This document shows positions 25,988 to 33,529 of a DNA stretch of 38,699 nt, piece after piece. Below the pieces are notes generated by a model. The model saw only the letters and a program-made list of their open reading frames with translations, made no database searches and was not told the DNA's origin. This DNA is from Bacillota bacterium (lineage in GTDB: Bacteria; Bacillota; Negativicutes; Sporomusales; Sporomusaceae). The stretch's first letter is position 1, and every line of letters starts with the position of its first letter. The position numbers were made by a program, and so were the translations under genes. Where the stretch lies: positions 1-38,699 of the forward strand of contig JAEZVB010000105.1 in assembly GCA_023443285.1 (NCBI GenBank), read 5' to 3'.

Positions 25988-26285
25988 CATCGTTTTTGTT
26001 GCTTAAGAAAAAAAGTGGGGTTTGGCTAGCAAGCCTAAATAGTTAGCTATGTGAATCCCGTAGAAGGATGTAGATTCTAAAGCAATGACCAACCTGTTAA
26101 CATCCTGATTTCCATACAGAATTCATGAAGATTTTTAGCCATTTCAACAGCGCCAGGTTGGTTGTTTTGTACAGAAAACCGCAAAAGCTTCTGGGATTCA
26201 TAGTCAATAGCACAAACGACTTTCACGGGAACTTACGTCAATTCCCACAAACAAAGTAGAAAGAAGATCCGCCTTGGTTCATAAA
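25985..26285 (-). pseudogene. Remnant of IS110-family (DEDD) transposase N-terminus
   Basis: Read on the minus strand, FVGIDVS (first Asp), VVCAIDYESQKLLRFSVQNN, QPGAVEMAKNLHEF and then, after a frameshift, RLVIALESTSFYGIHIANYL (second acidic residue) match the start of IS110-type transposases. Two frame changes and a stop interrupt it. It abuts the end of the IS5-type remnant in opposite orientation. No ends of the element can be defined. Confidence 0.7.
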
Positions 26286-26576
26286 AATCTCACCCTCTTT
26301 CTGGCTGAGAATAAGAAAGTTAGAAAGGAATACCCTGATCTTACTCATTGACCGCACCCTCGCATAATAAGCATTCATCCGTGAAAGTAATTTTGCTGGA
26401 AAGCTTTCGCCCAGAGATGCAACATCTGTGTAAGCGGTATTTGATGAATAAGGCAGGCGTCATGCTTATGAAGCAATAACCGAAATGGTTTTGCAAGGAG
26501 TAGAAGACGTTACCTTTGCTATAATTCATTAAGAACATTTTAGCATCAGGGTATTCAGTTAAGCACTAAGAAATAA
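26286..26576. other. Non-coding remnant DNA between IS debris and second glycan block
   Basis: No intact gene is supported here. Short open stretches on both strands (for example about 26370-26480 on plus) look like further degraded transposase DNA, but I cannot assign a family. Confidence 0.4.
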
Positions 26577-26622
26577 ATAATAAGTTCGTAAACAATGGCG
26601 GATTATTGCTTAAACTTATTAT
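26577..26622. repeat. Perfect 10-nt inverted repeat before GT2 gene
   Basis: ATAATAAGTT (26577-26586) and AACTTATTAT (26613-26622) are perfectly complementary with a 26-nt spacer. The right arm ends just before the Shine-Dalgarno CGAGGAG of the gene at 26638. It may be a leftover IS end, an operator, or a leader hairpin. Confidence 0.5.
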
Positions 26623-26637
26623 ACGAGGAGTGTTGGT

Positions 26638-27474
26638 GTGAGCAGTGTTTCAATTGTAATATGTGTTCGTAATTCGGCTGAAGTATTGGAGAAATGTTTA
26701 ATGTCAGTCAGAAGCAATTCTCCCCAAGAGATCATTGTAGTCGATGGCGAATCTAATGATGGTTCTAACGAAATCGCTAGACAGCATGCCGACATTTTCC
26801 TATCCGATAATGGAAAAGGTTTGGCATACGCCCGTCAGCTGGGTATACAGGCAGCAACTGGAGAGTATATTTTAAATATGGGTCCTGACAATATTCTGCC
26901 GCCAGATTTTCTGGCGGCAATTGTTGAACTGTCAGAAAAGAATGGCTACGTGGGCACTGGCGTACAAACTCGGATTATATCTTATGAGACTATCTGGGAT
27001 AAGTGGCTGGACAAGTGGTGGCAGTATATGATGGGCAAACCTGGCCAGCGCGAAGTTGTTGGTACCCCCAGTTTATTTAAGAGAGAAATTTTACTGCGTG
27101 AAATGTTTCGGGAACAAGCTGGGATGGCAGATGATACAGATTTGTGTTATCGTTTGCGTCAGCAAGGATGCCTTCTCGGCTTAGTACCGCTAAAGGTTTA
27201 TGACGCACCTGGGCGCTCATGGAATCAGATAGTGTGTAAGTTTTCAGTATATGGCCGTAGTGATGCTGAATTTTATCACCTTTGGGCTGATACTTGGTCC
27301 TGGAAACGCAAGCTGAAATCTTGGTTGCATCCGATGAGGCACACCTGGAGAGGGGTTTCTTGGGCTATACGTAACCAGGAATATTCATCAAGTATCTTTT
27401 TTCTATTAACGGGATATCTTCGTTATCGCGCCTGGTGGGAGTGGCAACGAAGAATCCAAGCCGAGAAAGGTTGA
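26638..27474 (+). CDS. Glycosyltransferase family 2
   Basis: A 278-residue GT2: VSIVICVRNSAEVLEKCL at the N-terminus, IIVVDGESNDGSNEIA (about 31-46), and ILNMGPDNILP near residues 79-90, where the usual DDD is replaced by GPDN. MADDTDLCYRLRQQG (about 163-177) is the acceptor/base region. The C-terminal 70 residues are Trp-rich and amphipathic and may associate with the membrane. GTG start with GAGGAG 6 nt upstream. First gene of the second glycan block. spsF follows 4 nt later. Confidence 0.85.
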   Translation: MSSVSIVICVRNSAEVLEKCLMSVRSNSPQEIIVVDGESNDGSNEIARQHADIFLSDNGKGLAYARQLGIQAATGEYILNMGPDNILPPDFLAAIVELSEKNGYVGTGVQTRIISYETIWDKWLDKWWQYMMGKPGQREVVGTPSLFKREILLREMFREQAGMADDTDLCYRLRQQGCLLGLVPLKVYDAPGRSWNQIVCKFSVYGRSDAEFYHLWADTWSWKRKLKSWLHPMRHTWRGVSWAIRNQEYSSSIFFLLTGYLRYRAWWEWQRRIQAEKG

Positions 27475-27478
27475 TAAT

Positions 27479-28285
27479 ATGGAGAAAATCGGGGCCATTG
27501 TACAGGCACGATTGGCATCTACCAGACTGCCAGGAAAAGTAGTTAAGCTTTTTCCCAACGGCAAAACAGTGATTGAACATATCGTGGTCAATTTGCAAAA
27601 AATAGAATTGCTGGAGAAGGTAATTGTTGCCATTCCAGAAGGGGAGAAAGGGACGGAACTGGAGACAGCTATACGGCGAACTGGAGCAACCCTATTTTTC
27701 GGTAGCACGGAAGACGTGTTGAGCCGCTATTATCATGCTGCTGGAACTCATGACTTAGATATTATCTTGCGGGTAACGGCTGACGATCCACTACGTGATA
27801 GAGATGTAGAACGAGCGGCTATAGAAGCGCTTGCGTCCGACGTATCTTTAGATTATGTGAGAACAGAAGGTCTGCCAGAGGGAATCAATACAGAGGTCTT
27901 TCGTATGCGCTCATTAGAGAAAGCATACCGAGAAGCAAATCTATGGTCAGAACGCGAGCATGTAACACCCTATATATGGAAGAATCCGGGGAAGTTTCAT
28001 TGCCGTACGATTTCATATTGTTGTGACAATGCCGATAGCTACCGCTTAACATTAGACTCAATAGAGGATTGGGCAATGTTTACCGCTCTTTTTAAGCTTT
28101 TAGAACAGCAACCTGTGGCTGGGTATGCTGAGTTAATCGCTTTATTAGCCGCTCATCCAGAAATTTGTACGATAAATAATATGTTGGATGCTGGCAGCGG
28201 TTATGCTAAGTCGGTTGCTCAAGACTATATTATTCCGAACGAGGAGAGGCAGGAAAAGGATGATGGATTTACTCGACAGAATTAG
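27479..28285 (+). CDS. SpsF-like cytidylyltransferase (NeuA-type fold)
   Basis: Enzymes of this family activate a sugar acid or sugar phosphate with CTP; SpsF acts in spore-coat polysaccharide synthesis in Bacillus. The 268-residue protein has IGAIVQARLASTRLPGKVV (residues 4-22), VIEHIVVNL, LRVTADDPLRDRDVE (about 97-111) and WSEREHVTPYIWKNP (about 159-173), all SpsF features. Together with the NeuB-type synthase at 14593 it could supply an activated nonulosonate for Maf. No other NeuA-like gene is present. Its 3' end overlaps the aminotransferase start by about 25 nt. Confidence 0.87.
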   Translation: MEKIGAIVQARLASTRLPGKVVKLFPNGKTVIEHIVVNLQKIELLEKVIVAIPEGEKGTELETAIRRTGATLFFGSTEDVLSRYYHAAGTHDLDIILRVTADDPLRDRDVERAAIEALASDVSLDYVRTEGLPEGINTEVFRMRSLEKAYREANLWSEREHVTPYIWKNPGKFHCRTISYCCDNADSYRLTLDSIEDWAMFTALFKLLEQQPVAGYAELIALLAAHPEICTINNMLDAGSGYAKSVAQDYIIPNEERQEKDDGFTRQN

Positions 28286-29471
28286 CGCTAAAGAAAGGCA
28301 ATATGTAGAAGAAGTGCTAGCAACTCAGTTTCGTAGTTCGCAGGGTAGTGTGATGATGAAGCGTGTAGAGGAAACATTTGCAGCTAAGTTTGGGATGAAA
28401 TATGCAATCTCTCATATCAATGGCACAGCCACCATGCATGCAGCTTTGGCCGCGGCTCAAATAGGGTTGGGAGATGAGGTAATTGTGCCACCCCTTACGA
28501 TGTCGGCGACAGCATTTGCCGTACTACAAAATAATGCAATCCCGGTATTTTCTGATGTAGATCCGGAAACTTTTACTATTTCGACAACATCGATTCAAAA
28601 GTGCATTACGCCGCGCACCAAGGCAATTATTCCGGTTGCGTTATATGGCTTATCACCAGATATTGACGACATTATGGAGATTGCTGAGACTAATAATTTA
28701 ACTGTAATTGAAGATGATGCACAGTGCTTTTTAGGAAAATATAAGGGGCGGTATGTCGGTACAACGGCACACATGTCAAGTTTTAGCTTCCAAAGTTCCA
28801 AACATATGACAAGTGGTGAAGGTGGCATGATTGTAACCGATGATAGGGCGCTGGCTACGGAAGTTCGTCGATTTTCCAGTCTGGGTTATGCTGGTGTAGG
28901 AGCCGAAAAAGGGAAAATTACTAAAGCTGACATACAGGATCCCACTTACGAGCGCCACATTTCCATGGGATGGAATTACCGCATGCCCGAACTTTGCGCA
29001 GCAGTAGCGTTGGCTCAATTAGAGCGTTTGGACGAACTTGTACAGCGGCGAATAGATTGCGCAAAGCTGTTTGACGAAGTTGTTAAAAAGTGCGGGTGGT
29101 TGCGTCCTCAAAGTGTACCTCCAGGGTATGAATCTTCTTATTGGACTTATGTGGTAAAATTGGAAAACCCCAAGATTACTTGGTATCAATTTCGTGATTC
29201 TTTTGTTGCTAATGGCGGTGACGGGATTTATGCAGCATGGCAACTGACTTATCTTGAGCCTATGTTTCAAAAAATGCAGTTGGCAGGCAGAGAAGTCTTT
29301 TTCAATAAACCTTACTATAAAAAATTGCCGCAAGTTTATGGTCGGGGGTTATGTCCGGTAGCAGAGTCTATTCAACCCTATTTGCTTCAATTTAAAACCA
29401 ATTATTGGCGATGGGAAGACGTTGAGCGGCAGGCTGATATTTTACAACGCACGATAAGGGAATTGGATTAA
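28260..29471 (+). CDS. DegT/DnrJ/EryC1 PLP-dependent aminotransferase (SpsC-like)
   Basis: A 403-residue sugar aminotransferase: HINGTATMHAALAAAQ, IEDDAQCFLGKYKG, FSFQSSKHMTSGEGG with PLP-binding K181, and WNYRMPELCAAVALAQLE. The unusual Asp pair and Gln in EDDAQ and the long C-terminal part set it apart from the enzyme at 20047. The pairing with an SpsF-like gene recalls the spsC-spsF neighbourhood of Bacillus spore polysaccharide loci. ATG at 28260 (or 28263) with AGGAAAAGG upstream, inside the end of spsF. An upstream TTG at 28188 is rejected. Substrate probably a UDP- or CDP-4-keto sugar. Confidence 0.88.
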   Translation: MMDLLDRISAKERQYVEEVLATQFRSSQGSVMMKRVEETFAAKFGMKYAISHINGTATMHAALAAAQIGLGDEVIVPPLTMSATAFAVLQNNAIPVFSDVDPETFTISTTSIQKCITPRTKAIIPVALYGLSPDIDDIMEIAETNNLTVIEDDAQCFLGKYKGRYVGTTAHMSSFSFQSSKHMTSGEGGMIVTDDRALATEVRRFSSLGYAGVGAEKGKITKADIQDPTYERHISMGWNYRMPELCAAVALAQLERLDELVQRRIDCAKLFDEVVKKCGWLRPQSVPPGYESSYWTYVVKLENPKITWYQFRDSFVANGGDGIYAAWQLTYLEPMFQKMQLAGREVFFNKPYYKKLPQVYGRGLCPVAESIQPYLLQFKTNYWRWEDVERQADILQRTIRELD

Positions 29472-29486
29472 GTGTGGTGAGGATAA

Positions 29487-30950
29487 GTGGATGTTGAAGA
29501 ATGGCTAACAACAGCAAATACATATTGGCAGCAGGGTCAGATAAATGAAGCTATGCAGTGTTATTTACGGGTGGTAGAACTGCAGCCTCGGCACACGCAG
29601 GCATTATTGTTTCTGGGAATATTGCAGTATAAAGCCGGTCAGTATGATTTGGCTAATAGTTATTTTTTACAAGTTATGGAATTTAAACCAAACTGTGCTG
29701 AGGCTTATTTTTATATGGGTCTGTCACTGCAAAAAAAGCAGGAATTAGCGGGGGCTTTGGAGTGTTTTTCTTATGCCATTCGTTTTAAGCCAGATTTTGC
29801 TGAAGCTTATTGTAATGCCGGTGTTGTTATGCAGAAACTCGGGCAGCTTGCCAAAGCTGAGAAGTATTTTCAACAAGCGTCTACCTTACAGCCGGATAAT
29901 GAGGAAATCTGTTATAATTTAGGAAGTGTTTTTCACCAGCGTGAGAAATATGGAGAAGCAGAATCTCTATTTCGAAGGGCAGTACAACTTCGGCCTGAAT
30001 ATGCGGAAGCCCAATTTGCGCTGGCTGTTTCTTTGCTTACTCGCAAGATCTATAAAGAAGGATTTGATAGATTTGAATGGCGTAAACGCTTACATGGGGT
30101 AGAAAGCTATTTTTCTTTGTTGTCCCGATGGTCTGAGTGGCAAGGCGAGAGTTTCGAGGGAAAGACAGTGTTGGTGTATTCAGAGCAAGGATATGGCGAT
30201 ACCATTCAGTTTGTTCGTTATTTACCGCTAGTTAAGAAGCGAGGCGGGCGAGTAGTGTTGATGGTGCAGCCGGAGCTAATTCGTCTGTTTCGCGATATCG
30301 ATGGGATCGATGAGCTACGTGCTTTTTCGCCAGCGTGTTTAGAAGCGGTGAATTGTGATTTGGCTATATCTATTATGAGTATTCCTCAGCTGTTTTTTCG
30401 TGAAAGCGAGGGAATATTTAATAGTCAGACTTATTACCTGCATCCACAAGAAGAATTGCTGGGAGTATGGAAAAAACGTATTGGTACTAAAACAGAAAGA
30501 AAGCGAATTGGCTTGGTTTGGGCTGGAAGCCCGACCAATATGGCAGATCGAAGGCGGTCTGTTCCCTTAAAAGAATTGCAGCCTTTACTAGATTTGCAGG
30601 AGTTTGACTGGTACAGCTTGCAGGTAGGGCAAGGAAAGTTGCAGTTAGGGGAGTTAAAAGACTGCTCTTTGTTTGATCTGACTGATGATATCCAGGATTT
30701 TGCCGATACGGCAGCATTGATCGTTCATATGGATTTAGTGATATGTGTAGATACAGTAGTGGCTCATTTGGCAGCTGCCCTGGGAATACCTGTATGGTTG
30801 TTGCTTGGTCAATCACCCGATTGGCGATGGGGAGTATTGGATGCTGACAGTCCATGGTATCCGGGTGTCCAGATTTTTCGGCAGGGTAGTAGGGGGAGTT
30901 GGAAAGAACTTGTGGCGCGAGTGAAAGAAAATTTGCTTAGAGTCGTCTAG
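29487..30950 (+). CDS. TPR-repeat glycosyltransferase, paralogue of 11051-12619
   Basis: A 487-residue protein with TPRs over about residues 1-190 (TQALLFLGILQYKAGQYDLA; AEAYFYMGLSLQKKQ; and others) and a GT9-like C-terminal domain. The latter shows SEQGYGDTIQFVRYLPL near 231-247, RIGLVWAGSPTN, DFADTAALIVHMDLVICVDT, and VAHLAAALGIPVWLLL. It has the same plan as the enzyme at 11051, and the last 100 residues are clearly homologous (PDWRW, SPWYP, IFRQ in both). GTG start with TGAGGA just upstream. It closes the GT/SpsF/DegT run. Confidence 0.85.
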   Translation: MDVEEWLTTANTYWQQGQINEAMQCYLRVVELQPRHTQALLFLGILQYKAGQYDLANSYFLQVMEFKPNCAEAYFYMGLSLQKKQELAGALECFSYAIRFKPDFAEAYCNAGVVMQKLGQLAKAEKYFQQASTLQPDNEEICYNLGSVFHQREKYGEAESLFRRAVQLRPEYAEAQFALAVSLLTRKIYKEGFDRFEWRKRLHGVESYFSLLSRWSEWQGESFEGKTVLVYSEQGYGDTIQFVRYLPLVKKRGGRVVLMVQPELIRLFRDIDGIDELRAFSPACLEAVNCDLAISIMSIPQLFFRESEGIFNSQTYYLHPQEELLGVWKKRIGTKTERKRIGLVWAGSPTNMADRRRSVPLKELQPLLDLQEFDWYSLQVGQGKLQLGELKDCSLFDLTDDIQDFADTAALIVHMDLVICVDTVVAHLAAALGIPVWLLLGQSPDWRWGVLDADSPWYPGVQIFRQGSRGSWKELVARVKENLLRVV

Positions 30951-30991
30951 CGCAGTGAGAAAATAAGTTATCAAATATTGATAGCGTTTAA

Positions 30992-31093
30992 GAACTTCCG
31001 CGTGGTCGTGGACCAACTATGCTAACAGGAAAATGTTTGCCCATTGAGATGAGAAGACTTCTAGGTTGCTCTGTAAAGGTGGGATCTGACTAA
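30992..31093 (+). other. Short open frame ending in TAATG overlap with the gmhB-like gene
   Basis: The frame from 30992 is open for 33 codons (from an ATG at 31019, 24 codons) and its TAA shares a base with the next ATG at 31093. This coupling is common at operon junctions. The sequence may be the 3' tail of a deleted gene or a short leader peptide. I do not recognise the residues. Confidence 0.3.
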
Positions 31094-31650
31094 TGACAGC
31101 CAAGGCTTTGTTTTTGGATAGAGACGGGGTTATCAATATTGACAAGCATTATGTGTATAAGAAAGAAGATTTTCAATTTGTTCCTGGCGTGATGGAGGTT
31201 CTGCGGTATTTTCAAGAAAAAGGTTATTTCCTTATAATAATTACTAATCAGGCTGGAATTGCCAGAGGGAATTACACGGAGGAAGACTGTTATGCATTAA
31301 CAGAATGGATGACACAACAGTTTCTGGAAAATGGTATAAATTTAACTGCTGTTTACTTTTCTCCATTCCATGGAACACATGGAATGGGTAAATATAAAAA
31401 AAATAGTTTTTGCCGTAAGCCTAATCCGGGGATGATTTTACGGGGGCAGCAAGAGTTTAATATTGATTTAAGTCAATCAATGTTGGTTGGAGATAGAGAG
31501 TCAGATATCGAAGCTGGAATAAATGCAGGAGTAAAAACCAATATTTTGTTGCAGGATTGTCAGTGTAATGAGATAAGAACAAAAGCAAATGTCATTTTAA
31601 ATGATATTAAAGCGATAATTGATTTTGATAAGAGAAGAACAAGTATTTAG
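31093..31650 (+). CDS. HAD-IIIA phosphatase, GmhB-like (heptose bisphosphate phosphatase family)
   Basis: GmhB removes the C7 phosphate of D-glycero-manno-heptose 1,7-bisphosphate; relatives process histidinol phosphate and other sugar phosphates. The 185-residue protein has ALFLDRDGVINIDKHYV (nucleophile and acid Asp near residues 9-11), IIITNQAGIARG (about 50-61), FCRKPNPGMI (lysine motif, about 111-120), and MLVGDRESDIEAGINAGV (about 136-153). No other heptose gene (gmhA, hddA, hddC) is intact in the window, so a heptose route is only a possibility. ATG at 31093. Confidence 0.82.
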   Translation: MTAKALFLDRDGVINIDKHYVYKKEDFQFVPGVMEVLRYFQEKGYFLIIITNQAGIARGNYTEEDCYALTEWMTQQFLENGINLTAVYFSPFHGTHGMGKYKKNSFCRKPNPGMILRGQQEFNIDLSQSMLVGDRESDIEAGINAGVKTNILLQDCQCNEIRTKANVILNDIKAIIDFDKRRTSI

Positions 31651-31664
31651 GTGGTGGATAATAA

Positions 31665-32604
31665 TTGAAGACACTTGTTACTGGTGGTGTGGGATTTATT
31701 GGTTCGCATTTAGTGGATCGCCTATTGAATGATGGACATGAAGTCATTGTGTTAGATAATTTCAGTACTGGCCGCCCGGATAATCTTAAACATCAGCAAG
31801 GAAATGACCGGTTACAGGTCGTTCAAGTAGATATAACTGACCAGGAAAAGATTACTCCTTATTTTACTGAGTTGAGTGGGTTTTTCATATGGCTGCACTG
31901 GCAGATATTGTTCCTTCTATTCAGCAGCCCGGCGCAATGATGTAAAACGTTTTATGTATACTGCTTCCTCTTCGTGTTACGGAATACCTGAGTTGTATCC
32001 TACGCCTGAGACTGCAATAACTTATCCACAATATCCTTATGCGTTAACTAAATTATTGGGAGAACAAGTGGTAATGCACTGGGGCCAGGTATACAAAATG
32101 CCTGTAGTATCTCCACGCTTATTCAATGTTTATGGAACGCGTTCGCGTACATCGGGGACGTATGGAGCTGTATTTGGAGTATTCCTGGCACAAAAACTGG
32201 CAGGGAAGCCATTTACTGTTGTTGGTGATGGTATACAGACAAGGGATTTTACCTATGTAACTGATGTTGCCGATGCTTTTGTAACAGTTGCTCAGTCCAG
32301 CGTGGCGCAAGAAATATATAACGTAGGCAGCGGTAATACCTATTCTGTAAATCACCTAGTGAGACTGTTAGAGGGAGAGGTCACTTATATTCCTAAACGT
32401 CCTGGCGAACCAGATTGTACGTTTGCTGATATACGGAAAATTCAAGAGATAGGATGGCAACCTAAGGTTAGTTTTGAACAAGGAGTGTCCAAGATTTTGC
32501 AAAACATTGATTATTGGAGGGAGGCACCGGTGTGGACACCTGATAATATTGCCGAGGCGACAAAAGAATGGTTTCAATATTTGGGAAATGACATTAAGCG
32601 TTAG
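31665..32604 (+). pseudogene. Broken NAD-dependent sugar epimerase/dehydratase (UDP-glucose 4-epimerase-like)
   Basis: The first part reads KTLVTGGVGFIGSHLVDRLL (Rossmann motif) and continues to about 31880. At a T5 run the frame shifts: FHMAALADIVPSIQQP follows one frame over. After about 31932 it shifts again with a gap: RRNDVKRFMYTASSSCYG, then the YPYALTK motif, TSGTYGAVFGVFLAQKLAGK and the rest to 32604. Compared with the family, roughly 18-20 residues (the usual YxxxNVxGTxxVLEAA stretch) are missing at the second break. Both lesions together make a functional enzyme unlikely, unless the sequence is misassembled. Last gene of the island. Confidence 0.8.
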
Positions 32605-32663
32605 CAATTTTTCTCTATTTGATTTTAATAATCAAATGAGCAAATTTATCAAGATGATCTAAG

Positions 32664-32696
32664 CCCCGCTATTTTGCCATATAAATAATAGCGGGG
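32664..32696. terminator. Hairpin after the epimerase pseudogene
   Basis: CCCCGCTATT (32664-32673) pairs with AATAGCGGGG (32687-32696), loop 13 nt. There is no clear T-run on either strand, so it is a weak terminator or stable 3' hairpin. Confidence 0.45.
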
Positions 32697-32764
32697 GTTG
32701 TCTGCAATCCAATTAGGGCTTGCTAAGAAGCCTTCCCCTCGTATTACATGGATTATCTAGTTAA

Positions 32765-32910
32765 CAAAACCATTTACCCCGGTCGCTATGGTTAAGTTTC
32801 GTAAACGATTTAATTTAAGCGTCTTGTCCAAATCAATAAGCGTATCCTGTTAGCCGAAGCGGAGCAGCGAGGTGTCGAGAAATTAGAGGCAAAAAATCAA
32901 GCTAAATGAT
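32765..32910 (+). pseudogene. Second IS5-family transposase fragment
   Basis: KPFTPVAMVKFRKRFN, a one-base deletion, then KRLVQINKRILLAEAEQR and a stop at 32908-32910. The nucleotide run from 32807 to about 32870 closely matches 24848 to about 24912, in the same orientation. It is a remnant of the same transposase family that lies at the left edge of the second glycan block. Confidence 0.7.
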
Positions 32911-32958
32911 TTTTTTCTTAAACTTTTTGACGCGTTATAAATGATGTAGTTTTTAGAG

Positions 32959-33004
32959 CGTTTGATGATTTTTTAGTTAATCAGAAAAATATCAAACGTT
33001 TTTT
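32959..33004 (+). terminator. Terminator upstream of flaG
   Basis: CGTTTGAT (32959-32966) pairs with ATCAAACG (32991-32998); the inner bases continue to pair with one mismatch. A T6 run follows. It separates island transcription from flaG-fliD. Confidence 0.8.
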
Positions 33005-33015
33005 ATTTTATATAC

Positions 33016-33042
33016 TAAAGGTTTTTTTTATTTACTCGATAT
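33016..33042 (+). promoter_or_regulatory. Sigma-28 (sigma-D)-like promoter of flaG-fliD
   Basis: TAAA (33016-33019), exactly 15 nt, CTCGATAT (33035-33042): close to the flagellar sigma consensus TAAA-N15-GCCGATAT. It lies 35 nt before the flaG start. Confidence 0.7.
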
Positions 33043-33076
33043 AATTTATAGGGAATAAACGCTTGAGGTGACGAAT

Positions 33077-33496
33077 ATGACGGTTAGTTCTTCGAAATCG
33101 TTAGAAGTAACGGGAACTTCTTATGTGTTGAAACAGCCAACTGTTTCGATAGGGCCGGATAATATGACAGCGGAATCCGGCGAAATAGATAATAGTTCAG
33201 CTATCTACTTGCAACTTAAAGGGGGAGAATCGGCTACAACTCAAGAAAAAAAAACTGATGAGAAAAAGCTGAATAAGGAAAATTTAGATTTACTAACCAA
33301 AACAATAAACAAATTTATGGAGTCCTTTACTGCGGATTTACGCTTTTCCCTTCATGATAGAACCCATCGTTTAATGGTCCAAATGGTAGATGTTAAACAT
33401 GACAAAGTACTTAAAGAGTTTCCACCTAAAGAATTTTTGGATATGGTGGCTAATATTCGAGACTGTGTAGGAGCTATTTTAGATAAAAAAGTATAA
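33077..33496 (+). CDS. flaG: FlaG family flagellar protein
   Basis: FlaG proteins influence filament length; the mechanism is not settled. The 139-residue protein has a disordered Ser/Thr/Lys-rich N-terminus. The conserved C-terminal domain (about 75-139) reads INKFMESFTADLRFSLHD, then LMVQMVDVKHDKVLKEFPPKEFLDM. This matches B. subtilis YvyC, which lies likewise upstream of fliD. ATG at 33077 with GAGGTG 6 nt upstream is preferred to the in-frame GTG at 33068. It leads an operon with fliD, fliS and fliT under a sigma-28-like promoter. Confidence 0.9.
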   Translation: MTVSSSKSLEVTGTSYVLKQPTVSIGPDNMTAESGEIDNSSAIYLQLKGGESATTQEKKTDEKKLNKENLDLLTKTINKFMESFTADLRFSLHDRTHRLMVQMVDVKHDKVLKEFPPKEFLDMVANIRDCVGAILDKKV

Positions 33497-33529
33497 TGAA
33501 GTACGGATATTGGTGAGGAGGACGTAAAT

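Noticed and set aside
30951..31092. Leader before the gmhB-like gene considered as a riboswitch
   Set aside because: Only a 4-bp GGTC/GACC hairpin is visible; no match to the conserved core of any riboswitch I know.
31093..31650. Full ADP/GDP-heptose pathway
   Set aside because: Only the phosphatase is intact; no isomerase, kinase or nucleotidyltransferase of that route is seen in the window.
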